Source: Gracilaria domingensis
Taxonomy: Eukaryota; Rhodophyta; Florideophyceae; Gracilariales; Gracilariaceae
Reading direction: 5' to 3'
Assembly: GCA_022539475.1 (NCBI GenBank)
Contig: VCMS01000032.1
Span: 62,001 to 126,000, forward strand
DNA length: 64,000 bases
Shown: one piece after another, positions 38,939-48,651 of the stretch
How positions within the stretch are numbered: the stretch's first letter is position 1
Layout of the letters: every line of letters starts with the position of its first letter
The notes under the pieces: model-generated
The model's database searches: none
Seen by the model: the letters and a program-made list of their open reading frames with translations, nothing else
Told to the model about the DNA's origin: nothing
Program-made: the position numbers and the translations under genes

Positions 38939-40678
38939 CTAGCGACCAAGCAGAGTGTTTCGTATCTCATTGAAGAGTCTCATCGCGCCGAAACCTGATT
39001 GTCTTTGCTGCTTTCTACCAGCTGTCTTGGTCTTATGAGTTTCTTCGCTTTTTGGAACAATGTTTTCCTTGTTTTGTTCAATTGTTTGCAGATCTTCATC
39101 CCATTCATTTGCTGAAGGTTCAATTACGCCCCTCTGCTCCACGATGGAGTAGAGGTCTTTCCTCTCTGTGGGTTTCAAGGACAAAGAACGTCTCAGCTTC
39201 TTATTGTGATTCTCACGTGATGACGTCGATTGGGCACTTGCACTGATATCAAGTTTTGAAAAGAAACTTCTAAGCTCATTGTCTTCTTCGTTCTCCTCTC
39301 TTCTCGCAATCTCTTCCTCTTCGTACATAACCGCCAATGGACCCCTCCTCGTTGGAGGTGTATCGGGTTTGTAGTGGGACCTTGGTACCGGCCTGGCTCG
39401 GAATTTGTTTCTTTCATACTCCTCTCGCAGTTTTTCTTCTTCTGCTAGCTCCCGCATCTTCTGGGCCTGTTCCTTCATGACATACATTTCTTCAATGCGT
39501 ACGCGTTGCGCAGCCTCGAAAGCAAGGGTCCGCTCTCTTCGCTCGGCCCACGGCAATGGATCGACAGGTACGGTCAGGACTTTATTGTCCAGATTGGGGA
39601 CAAACGTGGGGCCTTCAAGGATTTCACGGTGAAGCTTCACGGGTCGGACAAGCCGGCGGCGTTGATCTTCTTCTTCCTCCAATTTCCTTCTGGCTTGAAT
39701 TTGTTTGACCCGAATTTCGTGTAGCTCGACGCTTCCCAGATTAAACGGCTTTGAGATGGTTGGCACAGGCTTGCACTCAAAAAACGGAGTTGGAGGTGGA
39801 ACAGGGGCGGGTTGAACGGGACCTTGACGAACAGCCTCGCTCTTTGCCGTAGAACGGACAGTAGGACGAGGTTTGTGGAGATAGCGAGGCGTCGGATTCG
39901 GTTTGAAGCTTTTGCTTTTCTTTGGAGAAGGTATCTTTCGAATGCGACCAGTTGTTCGGTGTAGTACCTCGGGAGATACGGGGATGGTTTTAGAAAAGCT
40001 TAGCCTGATTGCTTTTAGACCATTCGTGCCAGTATCAGATTCGTTCGGAACAGTGGACGTTTTTGCCCACTCGGAACGACGTCTCGATGCCTTTGTAGAA
40101 CGGGCATAGTTCGGGGTGCGTCGGTTGCGAATAGGGATTTTAGAAGGTGGTGGAGTGAAATCAGCCGTAATCGATTTCGGAGCCTTTCTCGTCGAAGTCT
40201 TGGTGGAGGGTTGTTTGGGTGTTTCAAACTCTACCAATGCCGTTTGATCTGGAGGAGAAGCTTGACTTGTTCCCCTAGCCGACAGTGGAATTCTTGAAAC
40301 CTTTGAGGAATGAGCCGTAGAAAACGTACGAATTGGAGTAAATTGCACCTGTTTCTCCGAGTCGAAGGTGGCAGGATTGTGGACGGCTTTAGCATCGTCG
40401 GAAGTGGCAGAATGCGAAAGAGCGGGAGATTGAGTTATGTTGGAGGTGTAGGAAACCGGTGACGTAATTGTGTTCTTCCCCTGAAACTTTGCGTGTGGCG
40501 TTTGCAAAGGACGCTGTTTCACAAGAGGCGAAGGCGGGGAAGTATCGGTGATTGGAAACATCTTAACGGATGATTGCATCGGATTCCGTGATCGATTGCT
40601 AATGGTAGCAAGTGCGGTGATAAAGCTTTCTTCCTGATCGACCGAAGCGGCAGAAGAAGTGTCGTTGAGCGCCGACAT
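38939..40678 (-). CDS. TPX2-family microtubule-associated protein
   Basis: TPX2 proteins bind microtubules and activate Aurora kinase during spindle assembly. The ATG at 40678 (MSALNDTSSAAS) gives 579 aa; an open frame continues upstream to a TTG at 40795, so an earlier exon is possible. The N-terminal half is basic, Ser/Thr/Pro-rich and disordered. Around residues 310-450 is a TPX2-like region: PFNLGSVELHEIRVKQIQ, GPTFVPNLDNKVLTVP, and a C-terminal helix (LAFEAAQRVRIEEMY to EYERNKFRARPVP) that matches the TPX2 C-terminal motif pattern ending in F-x-A-x-P-x-P. Nuclear or spindle location is inferred. It is divergent from the RING gene. Confidence 0.75.
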   Translation of the reverse strand: MSALNDTSSAASVDQEESFITALATISNRSRNPMQSSVKMFPITDTSPPSPLVKQRPLQTPHAKFQGKNTITSPVSYTSNITQSPALSHSATSDDAKAVHNPATFDSEKQVQFTPIRTFSTAHSSKVSRIPLSARGTSQASPPDQTALVEFETPKQPSTKTSTRKAPKSITADFTPPPSKIPIRNRRTPNYARSTKASRRRSEWAKTSTVPNESDTGTNGLKAIRLSFSKTIPVSPEVLHRTTGRIRKIPSPKKSKSFKPNPTPRYLHKPRPTVRSTAKSEAVRQGPVQPAPVPPPTPFFECKPVPTISKPFNLGSVELHEIRVKQIQARRKLEEEEDQRRRLVRPVKLHREILEGPTFVPNLDNKVLTVPVDPLPWAERRERTLAFEAAQRVRIEEMYVMKEQAQKMRELAEEEKLREEYERNKFRARPVPRSHYKPDTPPTRRGPLAVMYEEEEIARREENEEDNELRSFFSKLDISASAQSTSSRENHNKKLRRSLSLKPTERKDLYSIVEQRGVIEPSANEWDEDLQTIEQNKENIVPKSEETHKTKTAGRKQQRQSGFGAMRLFNEIRNTLLGR

Positions 40679-41445
40679 AGGTGTGAATTGCGCAGATTGG
40701 AGCTCTTGGAACAACGGTGGTCGGGGGCGGTATTGAACAGACGTGTGATGTAAGAGGATGGGTGTTGTGCGTGACGGCCGTTCGAAGAAAGGCAATGCGT
40801 AAAGATGTACACCTCAGCGGCAGCAGAAAGGCTAAAGATATAAGGATACACGAAGGCATTAGGCGTACGAAGGCAGATGGCGCCGAATCTGCAGGCTGGG
40901 TGTGTTATATTGAAGGGATGATGCTCCTGACGGGCATGACAAGTGACGGATGCGGGGGTCATTTCAAAAATTTGAACCGGAGTGAACGGCATCTTTCAAA
41001 TAAACAGATCTGAGATTGGGAGTGTGTAAGCGCGCATTGCGTCCTTGATCCAATTCGGGTCAGAAAGAGCATGACGGGGAAGTACTGTATGCCCGCGTGG
41101 AACCGGTGCCGCGGGCCGTGGCCCACGGCGGCGGCTGGCGGTTGAGCGTTGGCGCGCGCCGTGCGTCAAGCAGCGCTGAAGTCAGCAGGAGCGCGCCGCC
41201 GTGCGCCATGGTGGCGCGTACACGCGCCGCCGCAGCGCGCGCATGCCCCCCCGCGCCAACTGTTCGCCTCCTCACTCACCACCGCCGCCAGCCCTGTTGT
41301 CGCCTTGTTTCTTCTCACTTCCGTCCTCGTCCGTGCTCTCGGCGCCGTGCGCCGCTCCCCCGTCCGCGCGCCCTTTCCTCTTCCCTTCCCGCCGCTGCTT
41401 AGAGCCGGTATTTTGCCGCTCTTCGTTGCAATTTGGTCGCCTCCC

Positions 41446-42320
41446 ATGCTCCTTCCTGCGCGGACTCTGTCCGTTTCTTCAGCGCTCACTCGGATACCGT
41501 CTGATGTTTTGTCCTTAGTTCGCCAAACGCCTGTGAGCACTACGCCACCGCACCAGCGCTCAGTATGGATTATCGTATGCGTCGTCTTGGCCGTGCTTCT
41601 GTTTGTCGTCGTCACGTTGCTGGTCGTTCGTCTCATGCTGCGCACGAGGCACCTTACGGCCACCCCGCTTGAGGACGCAGAAAATGGTGGCACTGCACGT
41701 CATGCCGATCGCGAGCGCTTGGTTTTCGCTTATCTACCCGCGCAAGCGCCCGCTATTGTTCGAATGCAACGTCTTGCCAAGAAGGCTGGCCTGTCCACGC
41801 AAGAGTTGAACTCGGTGGCACCTGCTAAGTCGTACTCAAGACAAGCATCCGATTCCTCACATCTTGACGCCAATAAGAGCGACGATCACGTATGCGCAGT
41901 TTGTCTGGAAGATATGGTTGAGGGTAGCAAAACGCGACGGCTTCCTTGCGGTCATTGGTTCGACGCAGAGTACGTGGTATTTCTATCTCGGTGGTTATAT
42001 CTCACGCACATTGTTGTTCATGTTTCTAACGCTGTTTCCTGTTTCCTGTTTCTTATTGTAGTTGCATCGACGTATGGGCAACCAAGGCCAACCGTTGTCC
42101 AGTTTGCAATGCTAATATTATCGACGAAGAGGAACTGGAAAGACGTCGTCTCGGCACAGTTGAAGCAGCTGATCAAGGCGTTCGCCAGCGTCGAAGACGG
42201 ACACGAGGCGAGAACGGCACGTTCGAGGTAGCAATTGTTAATGAACATAACTTCCTTGCTTCGGAGGGAAACGTATCGTCGTCTATGACCCCTCCTCAGG
42301 TTGCCCATGATAGCCAGTAG
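41446..42320 (+). CDS. membrane-anchored RING finger protein (E3 ligase-like)
   Basis: Two exons (41446-41969 and 42062-42320) around a 92-nt intron (donor gtacgt, acceptor attgtag) give about 260 aa. One transmembrane helix spans residues 40-64 (WIIVCVVLAVLLFVVVTLLV). The cytosolic RING reads CAVCLEDMVEGS, then LPCGHWFDADCIDVW and RCPVC, the last part coming from exon 2. The architecture is that of ATL/PA-TM-RING ubiquitin ligases. The fifth zinc ligand, normally His in CGHxFH, is Asp. After the RING there is a basic Arg-rich stretch (QRRRRTRG). The 5' part and upstream region (41050-41420) are very GC-rich. Upstream in-frame extension is possible. The target is unknown. Confidence 0.8.
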
Positions 42321-42438
42321 TGTATTAGAATCCTTTTAATCTCTACGTGTAGTCATCCTGTAGATAGATCTGTATGGAAGCTCTTACACATCTGTTATTT
42401 TTGTTTTTGTTGAGAACTGTAACAATGTAAACTGTTTG

Positions 42439-42960
42439 CTATCGTTTCCGTCGTGATGCCGATCCGGGGAGCACTGCCTGTGCTGCCTGAAGTGCGAGAG
42501 CGTCCGCAGCCAACGCAGTTATTTGATGCTTTCGTCGAGCGACTCTGCCTACGTTGCGAGACTTTGAAATTTGCTGAGCAAGGCGGGTAGCGGTGTTACG
42601 GAGCGCCGACGCTGGGATGTGATCATTCGAGTTTGCTAACCGAGCATTCGCAGTCGCATTTATATCGATGAAGTTCACATCTGCGAGGTCATGTCCAGCT
42701 CGGCGGAGCTCGGCGGCAAGCTCAGCTGGTATGTCTGAATTAGCGGTGTCCGTCTTCTCTGTTTTGGAAGGACCTTCAGTGTCGTTCTCTTCAGAAGCTG
42801 ATCCGCGTTGAACGTGAACTCGACCCTGCTTATCTAAAACGGCAGGTGCTTTCGAAGAGTGCTCATGCTCTGAGATGTTCGATACATCTCGCTGGTTCTC
42901 TCTCGTCTCGGATCCTTCGGAGGAGTCTGAATCGTAGCTATGAAGCATAGCCAGCGACAT
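42439..42960 (-). CDS. PRCC-like splicing-associated protein
   Basis: A 173-aa protein starts at the ATG at 42960. Its C-terminus (RRKHQITALAADALALQ) resembles the conserved RRKHQITYLIHQA motif of PRCC, and VNFIDIN resembles INFVEI of the same family. The N-terminus is Ser/Asp/Glu-rich (HSYDSDSSEGSE), as in PRCC. PRCC is linked to pre-mRNA splicing factors and mitotic checkpoint regulation in animals. The protein is much shorter than the human one (about 491 aa). It is convergent with the RING gene, 118 nt apart. Confidence 0.7.
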   Translation of the reverse strand: MSLAMLHSYDSDSSEGSETRENQRDVSNISEHEHSSKAPAVLDKQGRVHVQRGSASEENDTEGPSKTEKTDTANSDIPAELAAELRRAGHDLADVNFIDINATANARLANSNDHIPASALRNTATRLAQQISKSRNVGRVARRKHQITALAADALALQAAQAVLPGSASRRKR

Positions 42961-43441
42961 GACGGAATGCCAAAAGGGAAGTACTTGACAGGGGTTGCTT
43001 TTAGCCGGATGTTCTGTCGTTCAGCCGAAAAAGCGAACAGGGAAGCGGTCAAACACACAGGAAACACGCACTTACTACCGTCGACAATCTCGTTTCCAGT
43101 GCAGACTCAAGAGAGTGGCGAAGACGAGGAGCAAGACTGGCGAGGATTATTCGTACCATCTTTCGAACGCGCCAAAATGGTACGATGACAAACGCGGATT
43201 TGAAATCAAAAATCACAGGTTACACATCGCTGCTCAAAGATTCGTTGCGCTTTGGATCGATGCCCGCCTTTGTCTCGACTTCAAGCCGACACCAGCCCTG
43301 CGTTTGTGTGTTCGACTGCTATAGGGCTCCCATGGTCCTTCTCTCAGTTCATGCATCTCATCTCTCACTTCTCACCAACGACAAATCACCCTTCAGCAGA
43401 GTTCGAGTGGGTTCACGCACAAATGCTTGGCATCCCGCGCC

Positions 43442-44575
43442 ATGAAATCCGCGCGACCATCACCACGTCTCCTTGCAGTGCTTGCGCTCGCGCTCGCATT
43501 GCTTCGACATCGCAAACCGATTCAACGAAGCCTTCAAAACCTAATTGAAATCCTTCGTCGCACAATGAATGCTTTACAACTAACGTCTAATCTGGTTTCA
43601 GAAACCTCCAACGACCTACGTGCTTACTTGCGTCCATCTACTAAGCTCCGCATTCAGCGTGGTCGTCGTGCTCCTCTTTCACTTTCGGCTCGCCAAGTCG
43701 TAGTGCCGGCTGTCCCGCGAAGCGTTCGGCGAGTCTTGCGCTTGCTGGCCTCCGAAGACGGACTGGCCGTCATGTATAACATTGCAGGCGGTGCGGCACG
43801 CGGTCTTGCGCGCGAGATGAACCGACCGCCTTCTTGCAATCGCGTTCAAGGTGATGTTATGCAACAAGTCGTGGACACTCTTGCATCTTCCTCTGGTCAA
43901 CGCCTTGTCAACGGTGCTGTGTCCACCGCAGTTCGGGAGGGGGTGCACACGTTTCTGCAATTCCAACGCGATTGCGCCCGCCGAGAGCCAGATGCAGACT
44001 GGCCACAGAAGATTATCGATGCTGCCTTGAGCGAAAGAGGACAGGCTTTTATTCTCAAGCTCACTCACCAACTCACGCGCTCCGTTGTGCCAATGCTTAT
44101 GGAAGGTGGATCACAGGCGCCCCGCGAAAGCGGCGAAACTCAGCAAGAGGTTAGCACGCGCACAGCATCACCGCAAGCCACGCCTCTTGTGAAGAGACAT
44201 TTGTCATTCACCAACCGAGAGCAATCTCAAGCAGAAGGCACGCCACCAAAACTAAGCAAGGAGTCTCCTGTAACACGTCACTTGGTGAAGAGCGTAATGC
44301 AAGCACAAGGCCGCATGGGTGTGATTGAGCGTCTTGCTTTGCTTGCGATTCGTGACAAGGAGCTGGTGCGAGAAGTGGTGAGAACAGTTGTTGCTGAAGC
44401 GGTACGAACTTATTTAACGACACAGGCGGAGTTACGTGTGTATGGCACCAAGTCGAGCGGTAGTCAGGATGTGAAACAGTCTTTGTGGAAGGCATTGATA
44501 CGTTCCGCGGTAGTCGACATCAAAAGAGCTCTTTTGTCCCGCGGAGAAGCAAGCACGGGTTGGGTAATTTTCTGA
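43442..44575 (+). CDS. PP2-A10-like plant/algal protein of unknown function
   Basis: A 377-aa protein from the ATG at 43442 (the longer frame starts with TTG). A hydrophobic, basic N-terminus (LLAVLALALALLRHRK) may be a signal anchor or organelle-targeting segment. The middle carries LLASEDGLAVMYNIAGGAAR and SGQRLVNGAVSTAVREGV. These recall plant proteins named PHLOEM PROTEIN 2-LIKE A10 (from memory, moderate). The C-terminal half is helical with IRDKELVREVVRTVVAEAV. No catalytic motif is recognised. It is convergent with ALKBH6, 143 nt away. Confidence 0.55.
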   Translation: MKSARPSPRLLAVLALALALLRHRKPIQRSLQNLIEILRRTMNALQLTSNLVSETSNDLRAYLRPSTKLRIQRGRRAPLSLSARQVVVPAVPRSVRRVLRLLASEDGLAVMYNIAGGAARGLAREMNRPPSCNRVQGDVMQQVVDTLASSSGQRLVNGAVSTAVREGVHTFLQFQRDCARREPDADWPQKIIDAALSERGQAFILKLTHQLTRSVVPMLMEGGSQAPRESGETQQEVSTRTASPQATPLVKRHLSFTNREQSQAEGTPPKLSKESPVTRHLVKSVMQAQGRMGVIERLALLAIRDKELVREVVRTVVAEAVRTYLTTQAELRVYGTKSSGSQDVKQSLWKALIRSAVVDIKRALLSRGEASTGWVIF

Positions 44576-44718
44576 CAGCATTTCATTACTTGACAGCTCG
44601 AGGTATGAAGTTTTGGTAGTGGCGCAGTTATACGAGTTTTAAGCATCAAGTATGTACAGCTATGTGCATAAAGGAAGGTTAACATGGGAAGTTTGTGCTC
44701 TGTCATGACTGTCCCTTG

Positions 44719-45366
44719 TTATCGTTTGCGGCCCAATGGGTTACGCAACGTACGGCAGCTGGTACGCACGGTGAGCGAAATGCGCTCCGCTCTCGATACG
44801 GATTTGCTCCATTCATCTGGAGAAGCATTGAGTACGGATTGGTCAATATTATCGACATGCCTCTCTGCGATGGCGTGGTACATGTTTTCGTATACACGCC
44901 CAGACATTATGAGCAAGGAACGCGGGTGAAGAAGCAGTGAAGCGGTATGTTCACCAATTCCACCCGTTTCTGCAGCATTGTAAAAGTCCATGACAATTGG
45001 GGACTTTAGAGAGATTATGGCAGCCAAAGGCTTGTAGGCTGGTCCGTCTTCGTGCGCGCTGATACCTTGACCAGGAAGATAGCGGTTGATTAAGACGTGA
45101 TTTGGCGCGGAGCTGAAATGGATGGGGTTTGTTAGTTGTTGGATAAGAGGCATCAGAAACGGAGGAAGCGGAGAGGGGAGCATGCCTTTGATGTGAGGAA
45201 GACCCCCCCAGTTTTGAAGCGTACGGTTGTGAAGCTTCTTCCATGCTGTGGGATGGGAGTTGATATCATATACTAGTTGGAGTTCTTGAGATCTGGTGAT
45301 GAATTCGCTGTAGTAGCGCATCCCGGGCAATTTTGGGTGCTCGAACGGCGTACACGATGGAGCCAT
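44719..45366 (-). CDS. ALKBH6: AlkB-family dioxygenase, ALKBH6-like
   Basis: A 215-aa Fe(II)/2-oxoglutarate dioxygenase. The Fe-binding triad is visible as H105 and D107 (SAHEDGPAY) plus H164 (YHAIAE). R195 and R201 (RAERISLTVR) bind 2-oxoglutarate. The segment INRYLPGQGI and the overall length match ALKBH6 rather than other AlkB paralogues. ALKBH6 acts on nucleic acids; its substrate is not firmly known. The single exon has its ATG at 45366. It lies between the PP2-A10-like gene and the MDR dehydrogenase. Confidence 0.9.
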   Translation of the reverse strand: MAPSCTPFEHPKLPGMRYYSEFITRSQELQLVYDINSHPTAWKKLHNRTLQNWGGLPHIKGMLPSPLPPFLMPLIQQLTNPIHFSSAPNHVLINRYLPGQGISAHEDGPAYKPLAAIISLKSPIVMDFYNAAETGGIGEHTASLLLHPRSLLIMSGRVYENMYHAIAERHVDNIDQSVLNASPDEWSKSVSRAERISLTVRTSCRTLRNPLGRKR

Positions 45367-45953
45367 GTTGGTTGGGAAGAGCGGTTGTTGTTGCGGAGAG
45401 TTGTGTCACGAGCTCGAGGGAACGAAAGAACGTGGTGTGGTGTTGTGGTGATTGTGAGAATTGGAGGGAGATTGGCGCAGAAGGTAATGGTTACGCAAAA
45501 GTTGCTGTGTACTGTAACGATTAATGTTGACCTTTTTGATGTTCTAAAATGCTGACTCCCAGCTGTGCTGACTGACCTTTGCCGAGATTAAACACTGTAT
45601 CTACGAAGGTAGCTGTATCATAGATAAAATTGCGGAAGGGCGTTGCGGCTGCACATGCAAGTTGCTCAGCTGGTTTGTTACACCTTTCATATTGTTGATC
45701 TTCAAAGAGCATTTTGGATCATGGCGCTGTTGCCACACAACTGTTATTGGCAGCCGACAAATCTCCATTTCGAGATCGTGAATCATCTTGAGTGACCGTC
45801 CGCGCATTCATTGCACACCCGCAAGATAGGGCACAGGTACAGCCGGCCTCGTGCCTAAAGGTAAAGGCTATCTTGAGTTTTCTTGCAGCAAACGATTGAT
45901 AGATAACGTTTAGATATCGTTGTACGCTTGTGCAAGTATTCAATTTGAATGAT

Positions 45954-47006
45954 ATGAGTGATCACTCCAACGAGAGCACGTTGGTGCGCTTTGTACAGTT
46001 TGACGCTCCAGGCAAAGTGTCGGTGCAAAGCGAGAAGCTCGCGGAGTGCAAGATCGATGAGGTTGAGGTGTTGACAAAGTTTTCCGCGGTGTCGTCTGGA
46101 ACGGAGCTGCTGCTATACAATGGGGACATGCCGGCAGACATTCCAGCCGATGAGGTGTTTGAATCAAAACAAGAGTCGTTTGGTTACCCCTGTCGCTACG
46201 GCTACGCGGCAGTGGGAACTGTAGTGCGCTCGCACGACGATGCAGTGCCAAAAGGAAGCGTGGTGTTCGCGTTCCGCGAGCACACATCTCGGTTTTGCGA
46301 GAAGTCAAGCAAGGTTGAGCGCGTTCCACACGGCATTGATGCGCTCGACGCTTGCTTCTTTCCAAACGTGGAGACGGCGGTAAGTCTTGCGTTTGATGCG
46401 AAGGTGCTGCCGGGAGAGTCGGTCACGATTGTTGGACAAGGTGTTGTGGGGCTGCTATTGACGGCGGTGTTTCACCGTATTCACCCATACAGCCAAGTGG
46501 TAACGGTTGACACGAAGCGGGCGCGGCGCCAAGTGTCAGTGGAACGGGCCGGCGCAGACTACTCGTTTGACGCGCACGAGGCGAGCGGTGCGGGCGGCGC
46601 GATGAGCGCGCTTTTTCCGCGCGGCACGGACGTGAGCGTGGACGTGACGGGGTGCGGCGCGGGGCTGCAGACAGCGATCTGCTGCACCAGAGACCACGGA
46701 CGCGTGGTGATTGGCTCGTGGTTTGGGCGCAAGTGTGTGGTACTACCGAAACTGGGCGGGCGTTTCCATCGCAGCCACATTGAACTTGTGGCCTCGCAGG
46801 TGAGTTGCATTCCACCGGGCGTGTCGGGAAGGTGGACGAAAGGCAGACGTTTTGATCTGGTTTGGAAGCTGTTGAGAGACATTCGGCCGGCGCAGTGGCT
46901 GCCGCTGCGCACGGTGGGCGTTGAGGAGGCGCCAAGCGCGTACGCCGAGCTGGCGGGTGGAACACAGCTGCAGGTGGTGCTTTGGTACGGAAATGAGCAA
47001 GGCTAG
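45954..47006 (+). CDS. medium-chain dehydrogenase/reductase (BchC-like)
   Basis: A 350-aa MDR-superfamily protein from the ATG at 45954, since the upstream frame begins with GTG. The N-terminal GroES-like part has SAVSSGTELLLYNGDMP. The Rossmann part has VTIVGQGVVGLLLTAV and VVTVDTKRARR, followed by DVSVDVTGCGAGLQTAI. SGTEL and the WKLLRDIRPAQWLPLRTV tail are close to bacteriochlorophyllide dehydrogenase (BchC)-like and related zinc-free MDR proteins (memory-based). The structural-zinc cysteine cluster of classical ADHs is missing. The substrate is unknown. The 3' part is GC-rich, anticipating the GC block downstream. Confidence 0.7.
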   Translation: MSDHSNESTLVRFVQFDAPGKVSVQSEKLAECKIDEVEVLTKFSAVSSGTELLLYNGDMPADIPADEVFESKQESFGYPCRYGYAAVGTVVRSHDDAVPKGSVVFAFREHTSRFCEKSSKVERVPHGIDALDACFFPNVETAVSLAFDAKVLPGESVTIVGQGVVGLLLTAVFHRIHPYSQVVTVDTKRARRQVSVERAGADYSFDAHEASGAGGAMSALFPRGTDVSVDVTGCGAGLQTAICCTRDHGRVVIGSWFGRKCVVLPKLGGRFHRSHIELVASQVSCIPPGVSGRWTKGRRFDLVWKLLRDIRPAQWLPLRTVGVEEAPSAYAELAGGTQLQVVLWYGNEQG

Positions 47007-47232
47007 CGATTGTTGCTGTTGTTGTTTGGTGGGAGCGGGGGAGAGGCGGTTCTGCCACGATCAGTTTGACGCGACAGCAAGCGCCGGGAGCTGCGCGGCG
47101 CGCGAATGGATAACAATGAGCGGCAGCGGGCGCGCGATTGTTCGAACGCGGTTCGATTTGCGCTAGGCGAATGCGGTGGCACAGGCGCGCAGCGATGTAT
47201 GTTGGGTGTTATATATATAGCCGCACGCACAG

Positions 47233-48013
47233 CTACGCGGCGGCGCGGCGGATTTGCAGGATTTGGCGCACGTTGCTGCGGCCGTCTCGAATTTCTCGCA
47301 CCACGTCCACGCGCAGCCGCACGCCGCGCGCGCGCATGCTGCGCTGCAGCGCGCGGCGGAACGCGGCGGTGCCGCCGCCGACGCCAAAGTAGTACGTCTT
47401 GGCGGCCACCAGCGCGACGGCGCCGTCGCGCTCGCGCACGCACGCGCACAGGCAGTCGGCCAGCTCGCGGCACTGCGCGTCGGCGTACAGCGTGTCGGCC
47501 GACAGCACCAGGTCGAAGCCGCCCGGCGGCAGCACGGCCGGCAGCGCGCGCCACGCGCCGCAGAAGAAGCGCGCCGGCACGGCCGGCGCGTTGGCGCGCA
47601 CGTTGGGCGCCGTCACGTCGCGCAGCACCTGCTCGTTGTAGTCGTGCAGCGCCAGCGAGCGCGCGCCCTGCAGCGCCGCCACCACCGCCGGCACCGCGTG
47701 CCCCGCGCCCAGCTCCAGCACGCGCCGGCCCTCGCACAGCGCCGCGTGGTCGCGCACGTAGCGCGCCAGGTCCAGCGCGCACTCCCACAGCTTGTAGCCG
47801 CCCTCGTACAGCGCCGGCACCACGTCCGCGCCGCCGCGCGCCAGCGCCGCCGGCGCCACCGCCGCCGACTTGCGCAGCCGCAGCGCGCCCACTTGCAGCG
47901 CCTCGCTCGCCGCCGGCGCCGCCGCGCGCGGCGGCGGCGGCACCCACTCGCGCGCGGCGGGCGGCGCCGCCGCCGCCGGCGCGCGCGCGTCGGCGCCGGC
48001 GTCAGCCGCGTCA

Positions 48014-48069
<56 letters not shown>

Positions 48070-48108
48070 GGCGGCGGCGGCGGCGAAATCGAAGCGGAAC
48101 GGCGGCAT
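47233..48108 (-). CDS. METTL18: protein-histidine N-methyltransferase METTL18-like
   Basis: METTL18/Hpm1 methylates a histidine of ribosomal protein L3 (uL3). The hallmarks are present: YEGGYKLWECALDLARYV, motif I VLELGAGHAVPAV, HDYNEQVLRDVTAPNV, SADTLYADAQC and AAKTYYFGVGGGTAAFR. The start MPPFRFDF at 48108 fits the FxFxF beginning of METTL18/Hpm1, giving 291 aa. After it comes an Ala-Asp dipeptide repeat (residues about 16-33) encoded by a gtcggc tandem repeat. The whole gene is extremely GC-rich at third positions. The frame upstream of 48108 is low-complexity and not coding. Confidence 0.9.
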
Positions 48109-48480
48109 GCGGCGGGCGGCGGGCGGCGGGCGGCGGGCGGCGGGCGGCGGGCGGCGAACGGGTGGCACGCGACGCGCGCGGCTGCTTGTCGCGGCGCGCC
48201 GGCGGCGCGCCGCGCGCAGCCGCAGCGCCGCAAAAAAAACGGCGCGCGCGCGCGCGACCAGCCGCCGGCGGCCGACGGCGCGCGGCGCCACGGCAGGCGC
48301 GGCGGCGCGCGCGTGGCGCGCGCGCCCGCACCGGTGCCCGCGCGGCGCGCCCGCCGTGCCGCCGCGCCGCGCCGCGCCGCGCCGCGCCGCGCCGCGCCGC
48401 GCCGCGCCGCGCCGCGCCGCTGCGCCGCTGCGCTGCTGCGCCGCGCGCGCCGCGCGCGCCGCGCGCGCCGCGGGCGGCGG
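48022..48480. repeat. GC simple repeats upstream of and inside METTL18
   Basis: A gtcggc tandem run at about 48022-48066, a cgggcgg/gcggcgg run at about 48105-48160 and a perfect gccgc-type pentamer run at about 48360-48420 lie in a stretch that is almost pure G and C. The last lies in the presumptive METTL18 promoter. Confidence 0.85.
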
Positions 48481-48651
48481 CGCGGCACGGCGGCGCGGCG
48501 GCGGCTGAATGCCGCGCGACCATCGGCGCGCGCGCGCGAATTTGAACGTGGCGCTCGACTTTACTACAATCTACACAATACAAACTAAAATGTACACTTC
48601 CGTTTCTGTTCACGTCGCTCCAAAAGTACACTATACACACCCCCGGAGGCC

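Noticed and set aside
47146-47175. tRNA-like B-box (ggttcgattt)
   Set aside because: The T-stem does not pair and no A-box or acceptor stem is present.
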